From contig CAYNOT010000019.1 of assembly GCA_964398945.1 (NCBI GenBank), positions 1-64,000 of the forward strand: a DNA stretch of 64,000 nt, in the 5' to 3' direction. Source of the DNA: JBGTGG01 sp964398945. Its GTDB lineage: Bacteria; Bacteroidota; Bacteroidia; Cytophagales; Cyclobacteriaceae. The position numbers were made by a program, and so were the translations under genes. Below are positions 61,034-64,000 of this stretch, piece by piece (positions within the stretch are counted from its first letter, which is position 1; the number at the start of each line of letters is the position of its first letter). The notes beneath the pieces are model-generated. The model did no database searches. It was not told the origin of the DNA and saw only the letters and a list, made by a program, of their open reading frames with translations.

Positions 61034-61268
61034 AGAAAGTTGATCTTGTATCGGCCTTATTCGCCTTTACATTTTTATATAGTGCCGCCACCGGTTCCTG
61101 AAATGCGTCCTTTGCTTCTTCTACGGTAACCTGGTGGTTGCGGATAGCCCAGCTCACAAACCCATCACGGTAAGCTTCATAAAGCTGGAACAGGATTTCG
61201 CTGCCAGCCTTAATAGCTTCAATGATCGCTGAGGTTTCGAGGTTCAAAATATGTGTCCGGCTATTCAA
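61034..61268 (-). pseudogene. Truncated ECF-type RNA polymerase sigma factor remnant
   Basis: The first 75-80 codons resemble the N terminus and region 2 start of Bacteroidota ECF sigma factors (IIEAIKAGSEILFQLYEAYRDGFVSWAIRNHQVTVEEAKDAFQE). After KANKADT the similarity stops, and the frame runs into the antisense of the htpG 3' end, ending at 61005. Regions 2.4 and 4 are absent, so it cannot act as a sigma factor. It appears to be the 5' part of a gene cut off by rearrangement next to htpG. No promoter is obvious. Confidence 0.6.
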
Positions 61269-61316
61269 AGGCTTAGTAGGTCAAGATTAATGAAGGCAAC
61301 CAGAAAAATTCTCCCT

Positions 61317-61733
61317 TTACAGTGCGGGTACGATTACTTCTATTCCTGTAATTTGTTGAAAATCGTTCCGGTTAAAAGTGACAACGCTAAGCACATCACT
61401 TATTAAAGCTATGGAAGCGATTTCGAAATCATGAATCTTAAGGCCTTTGGGCTGATACTTTTTTACGAGTTCGGATAATTTTTGATGGCTTAATACTGTT
61501 GGGTACAAAATGGTGCAGTACAATGCGAACTCGGTTATGTCATGGAGGGCTTCTTGCGGAGTCAGCAGCGGAGTTTCGCCTTTGGTAACTACCGCATAAT
61601 ACTCCGACAAATTTTTGGAAGTTGTATAAAACTGATCCTGCCCTTTAAAGAGTTTGACAGATGCTTCGTGAAAAACTGAAGACGTGTCTTTTGAATAAAC
61701 AAGTACGTTGGTATCAATCAACAGTTTACTCAT
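61317..61733 (-). CDS. PIN-domain ribonuclease toxin (VapC-like)
   Basis: The 138-residue protein is a PIN-domain protein with acidic residues at Asp7 (LLIDTNVLVYS), Glu44 (NLSEYY), Asp102 (IHDFEIAS) and Asp124 (FNRNDF), the Mg-binding set of VapC toxins that cleave RNA. ATG 61733 is chosen over 61757, which would overlap the antitoxin too far. It overlaps the small gene upstream by eight bases, the usual layout of VapBC-like modules. The RNA target is unknown. Confidence 0.92.
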   Translation of the reverse strand: MSKLLIDTNVLVYSKDTSSVFHEASVKLFKGQDQFYTTSKNLSEYYAVVTKGETPLLTPQEALHDITEFALYCTILYPTVLSHQKLSELVKKYQPKGLKIHDFEIASIALISDVLSVVTFNRNDFQQITGIEVIVPAL

Positions 61734-61908
61734 ACGCAGCATTACGAATATCGGCATGATCCAGCTTACCGTGGAAATCCCGGTCTGTCCATTTTTTATC
61801 TTCCTTTTTTTGGGTCAGCGTCAGGTTTTTTAACAACGTATAAACCGTTTCCAGCAAATTGTCCGGCAGCTTATCCACTTCCTTTTTCAATTCTTCTTTG
61901 GTAACCAT
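61726..61908 (-). CDS. Small antitoxin partner of the PIN toxin
   Basis: The 60-residue protein starts MVTKEELKKEVDKLPDNLLETVYTLLKNL, a helical pattern resembling DUF2281 and other VapB-like small proteins (K-x-IDxLPxxLLEEVxxFI). The C-terminal half (KWTDRDFHGKLDHADIRNAAYE) is charged and could wrap the toxin. It precedes and overlaps the PIN gene, so antitoxin identity is supported by position. A DNA-binding AbrB or MetJ fold is not evident. Confidence 0.8.
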   Translation of the reverse strand: MVTKEELKKEVDKLPDNLLETVYTLLKNLTLTQKKEDKKWTDRDFHGKLDHADIRNAAYE

Positions 61909-62424
61909 GAAGGCAATTTAAACATTTTTTAGTGAACAGGTACGGCTTACCGGAAGTTCAAAATATGACAACCACAACTAAAGAATCTGTCTAGTCAAGA
62001 ATCACTACTTAGCTCTTGAGAAGCCAGTGAAGGAACTCGAAAAAGCAATTGGTGATTATAAATCTAAAATTGGTGACGTTCTGGGTTTTGAACCAATTGA
62101 AAATTCATTCGATAACAAAAAACAACATTTCACTTACTAAATGGTGATACGGCCACTTTTACTTTTAATCTCAGTGATAAGATTGAATCTGAATTTCGTG
62201 ACAGTCGAGGTAATTTCTCTACTCGTTGGAAGAATTGATGTTTGCGGGCGGATTTGGCTCATGTCAAAACAACACCTCTTATGTCTGGCGTCCAATGTTT
62301 TAAGTCTAATTCCAAATGCCGAACCCAGATAACAAGGATTTACAATCCTGGCCCGCAGTTCAAAAAATTTAATCTGAACTTCCTTATCTTTACAATTCTT
62401 AAAACCAAGTTCCGTTAAGAAAAT
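61909..62424. other. Gap containing a decayed gene
   Basis: Besides the remnant at 61982-62238, nothing is recognised here. A frame at 62141-62332 is out of phase with the remnant and not credible. TATCTTTA near 62389 may be the -7 box of the next gene. Confidence 0.5.
61982..62238 (+). pseudogene. Frameshifted 5'-truncated gene remnant
   Basis: Two reading frames give protein-like sequence. Frame one, from 61991 to about 62130 (stop 62138-62140), reads LVKNHYLALEKPVKELEKAI... to FEPIENSFDNKKQ. Frame two continues from about 62128 as FHLLNGDTATFTFNLSDKIE... to TRWKN and stops at 62236-62238. Joining them needs one frameshift near 62120-62131. There is no start codon; a stop lies just upstream. 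It looks like the 3' end of a lost gene. The family is not recognised. Confidence 0.55.
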
Positions 62425-63234
62425 ATGCAGTTGAGGATTGTTTTTTTCTGTTTTGCTTTTCTGCCGATGCTGGCCGTTGCCCAGGACGAACCGATAGACG
62501 AACGCTTTTCTGTAGACACACCGGTGAGCCTCGATTTCAAAAGGGATGAAGAAGTCGTTGCCACGAAAAAGAAAAAGAAAGTCAAGAAAAAAGTATTTTA
62601 TGGTGTTAAAACCCGAAAAGGCTTTACCCGAAAAGGGGTAGGCAATCGTGTTACATACGAATTGTTCTACTATTTAAAAGTACCCGAAAACCCACAGACT
62701 TTTGCGCGCGATTTATACTGGTACGACTATACCCGCAGGGAAATCCGGAACACAAAAACATTTGACCCCAAAAAAGGTGTCTTGTTGCACGGGCCGTACA
62801 CCAAGAAGCAAAACGATGTGGTGTTGGAAACGGGTATCTTTTATAAAGGAAGCAAGCACGGCCGTTGGATGACCTACAACCGTGATAGTGTGCTCATCGA
62901 TAAAAACCTTTACTATAAGGGCTGGCCTAAAGAATCTATTGTTTCATATTATGATCCTGTTGAACGCAAACACATGAAAGAGATCACGCCAATTGAGTTT
63001 GGTGAAAAAGAAGGATACTATTATCGCTTTCATGAAAACGGAAAATTTGCTGTGACAGGTGAGTACCAATGGGACCAGAAAGTGGGCGATTGGATTGAAT
63101 ATTATCCGGATGGAAAAAGAAAACGGATCATCACCTATTCCAAAAAAGCCTTTGATGATGTGAAGCCCTACATTAAAACGGAGTGGAATGCCAAGGGCAA
63201 AGAAATTTACCGAAACAATAAGATGGCGAAATAA
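62425..63234 (+). CDS. Exported YwqK/MORN-like repeat protein
   Basis: The 269-residue protein has a signal peptide (about 1-19, ending AVAQ), a Lys-rich linker (KKKKKVKKK), then repeats of the MORN_2/YwqK type: LLHGPYTKK, GIFYKGSKHGRWMTYN, GYYYRFHENGKFAVTGEYQWDQKVGDWIEYYPDGK. YwqK-type domains occur in antitoxin-like and surface proteins; here the export signal argues against a cytoplasmic antitoxin. Function unknown. Confidence 0.85.
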   Translation: MQLRIVFFCFAFLPMLAVAQDEPIDERFSVDTPVSLDFKRDEEVVATKKKKKVKKKVFYGVKTRKGFTRKGVGNRVTYELFYYLKVPENPQTFARDLYWYDYTRREIRNTKTFDPKKGVLLHGPYTKKQNDVVLETGIFYKGSKHGRWMTYNRDSVLIDKNLYYKGWPKESIVSYYDPVERKHMKEITPIEFGEKEGYYYRFHENGKFAVTGEYQWDQKVGDWIEYYPDGKRKRIITYSKKAFDDVKPYIKTEWNAKGKEIYRNNKMAK

Positions 63235-63322
63235 GAAATCAGCTTATTTCTAATTTGAAAATCCCTGAAGGGCCTTGCCCTCACCCTACAGAACTTATAA
63301 CTCCCTTTTGACTCAAATCATG

Positions 63323-63424
63323 CCCGCAGTATATCCCAATCATCATTACCGGAGTTTTACTGCCGTTTTTCAGGTTTTATACTTTTGAATCCCTAATTTT
63401 GTATTAAAGCGGCAGTATATTGCC
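63323..63424. promoter_or_regulatory. Putative hipBA operator region with GCAGT half sites
   Basis: Three related half-sites surround the start of the hip operon: GCAGTATAT at 63326-63334, ACTGCCG at 63359-63365 (inverted), and GGCAGTATATTGCC at 63411-63424, itself a near palindrome. GCAGTATAT is repeated exactly 86 bases apart. A -7 box TACTTTTG lies between them. The arrangement fits autoregulation by the HTH protein. Confidence 0.45.
63380..63387 (+). promoter_or_regulatory. Putative -7 promoter element of the hipBA operon
   Basis: TACTTTTG matches TAnnTTTG, 52 bases upstream of the HTH gene start, with the candidate operator half sites on both sides. The -33 region has only TTTTAC. Confidence 0.5.
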
Positions 63425-63439
63425 TTTTTAAATACCATT

Positions 63440-63643
63440 ATGGATTTAGAGAACATTGGGAAAACTATTCGCGCCAGACGGAAAGAGCTGAAAACCTTAC
63501 AGGATGACCTGGCGGAAATTGCCGGGATATCACCAAGGACTTTGCGGGATATTGAAAAAGGAATTGCCAACCCAGAACTGGCAACCTTGCTGAAAATATG
63601 TAATGTATTGGGAATGGAAATAAAAGTGGATGTAATCAAATGA
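63440..63643 (+). CDS. HipB-like helix-turn-helix antitoxin
   Basis: The 67-residue protein is an XRE-type helix-turn-helix: GKTIRARRKELKTLQDDLAEIAGISPRTLRDIEKGIANPELATLLKICNVLGMEI, covering the five helices. It is the size of HipB antitoxins without the C-terminal tail. Its stop overlaps the next gene (ATGA). It would repress the operon and neutralise the HipA kinase made by the following two genes. Confidence 0.92.
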   Translation: MDLENIGKTIRARRKELKTLQDDLAEIAGISPRTLRDIEKGIANPELATLLKICNVLGMEIKVDVIK

Positions 63644-63966
63644 GTCGTAAGGCAGAAGTATATAACAACAGTATCCTGGCCGGGGTGTTGGAAAAAACAG
63701 ATGAACAAGATTATTTGTTTAGCTATGATTTGAATTATTTAAATAATCCGGATCAACCTGCCATTAGTTTATCGTTTCCAAAAACCCAAAGAGAGTACCG
63801 GTCTAAAACTTTGTTTCCTTTTTTCTTTGGGTTGTTATCTGAAGGTGTGAACAAACAGACCCAGTGCAGGCTTCTGCGCATCGATGAAAATGACCACTTC
63901 ACCTTGCTTTTGCGAACAGCCCATTCCGATACCATTGGTTCCATCATTGTAAAAGAAATAATATGA
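63640..63966 (+). CDS. HipA N-terminal domain protein (split HipA)
   Basis: The 108-residue protein matches only the HipA N-terminal (couple_hipA) domain: AEVYNNSILAGVLEKTDEQDYLFSYDLNYL and PAISLSFPKTQREYRSKTLFPFFFGLLSEG. The kinase core is missing and is probably encoded by the next gene, which overlaps it by ATGA. Two- and three-gene split Hip modules are known in other bacteria, where the small N-domain protein can itself act as the antitoxin. Which role it has here is unknown. Confidence 0.92.
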   Translation: MSRKAEVYNNSILAGVLEKTDEQDYLFSYDLNYLNNPDQPAISLSFPKTQREYRSKTLFPFFFGLLSEGVNKQTQCRLLRIDENDHFTLLLRTAHSDTIGSIIVKEII

Positions 63967-64000
63967 AGTGCCAGGGATGTTTATTAGAAAAAGAATTGGC
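63963..64000 (+). CDS. HipA-like kinase C-terminal part, cut at window edge
   Basis: An ATG at 63963-63965 overlaps the previous stop (ATGA). Only MKCQGCLLEKEL is visible. The CxxC and the position after the HipA N-terminal gene support the start of the HipA kinase domain gene (C-terminal domain), but the catalytic residues lie outside the window. Confidence 0.6.
   Translation, partial: MKCQGCLLEKEL

Noticed and set aside
62141..62332. A 63-codon reading frame after the gene remnant
   Set aside because: It is out of frame with the protein-like sequence at 62128-62238 and has no recognisable features.

Overview
The window reads as chromosomal DNA of a Bacteroidota bacterium, probably of the Cytophagales. 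The evidence is the gene content (long C-terminal-type NusB, DUF4293, DUF1573, exonuclease/GIY-YIG fusion, 387-residue PurM, TonB-dependent receptor paired with a beta-helix lipoprotein, arsenosugar genes ArsS plus its CMD partner), near absence of Shine-Dalgarno sequences, and repeated Bacteroidota-type -7 boxes (TAnnTTTG) just upstream of starts. There is no rRNA, IS element, prophage or CRISPR array. One partial tRNA-Gly lies at the left edge. Genus and species cannot be told from the sequence alone.

Layout. 1-13 kb: tRNA-Gly, DinB-like protein and acyl-CoA desaturase, rhodanese, mutS, an RNA methyltransferase, purM, a zinc-ribbon membrane protein, dxs with an alpha/beta hydrolase, scpA, and the arsS/CMD pair. 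13-17 kb: lytic transglycosylase and LOG-family protein (overlapping genes), a TIGR01777 epimerase, and an exported coiled-coil gene broken by one in-frame TAG. 17-25 kb: lipoproteins, a beta-helix lipoprotein with a TonB receptor, MoxR ATPase, SemiSWEET, and an arsenate-reductase-like phosphatase. 25-41 kb: exonuclease/GIY-YIG, small membrane protein, oxidoreductase, M1 peptidase, tex, a compact minus-strand cluster (deacetylase, DUF4184, M14 peptidase, exported RidA, VOC, thioesterase), DUF4143 ATPase, aldo/keto reductase and purine nucleoside phosphorylase. 41-47 kb: a complete tripartite RND efflux operon (adaptor, pump, TolC). 47-51 kb: nusB, ytxH, DUF1573, yajC, ybbR, coaE. 51-59 kb: leucine-type dehydrogenase, two convergent MdlA/MdlB-like ABC half-transporters around a beta-barrel protein, truA, DUF4293, a lipoprotein. 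59-64 kb: htpG followed by an accessory patch with a truncated ECF sigma gene, a PIN toxin/antitoxin pair, a frameshifted gene remnant, a YwqK-like exported protein, and a split hipBA module running off the edge.

Most notable signals: (1) a near-identical palindrome (20 of 22 bases shared) upstream of both the TonB receptor and the arsenate-reductase-like phosphatase, suggesting one regulator, possibly ArsR-like, controls both; (2) a possible 65-nt small RNA with its own -7 box and a strong terminator at 17065-17143; (3) three foldback elements, one of them flanked by 14-bp direct repeats; (4) the two ABC half-transporters have complementary degenerate ATP-site residues, as expected for a heterodimer; (5) possible operator repeats in front of hipBA. 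I found no clearly unprecedented multi-gene system; the regulatory and repeat signals are the least explained part.
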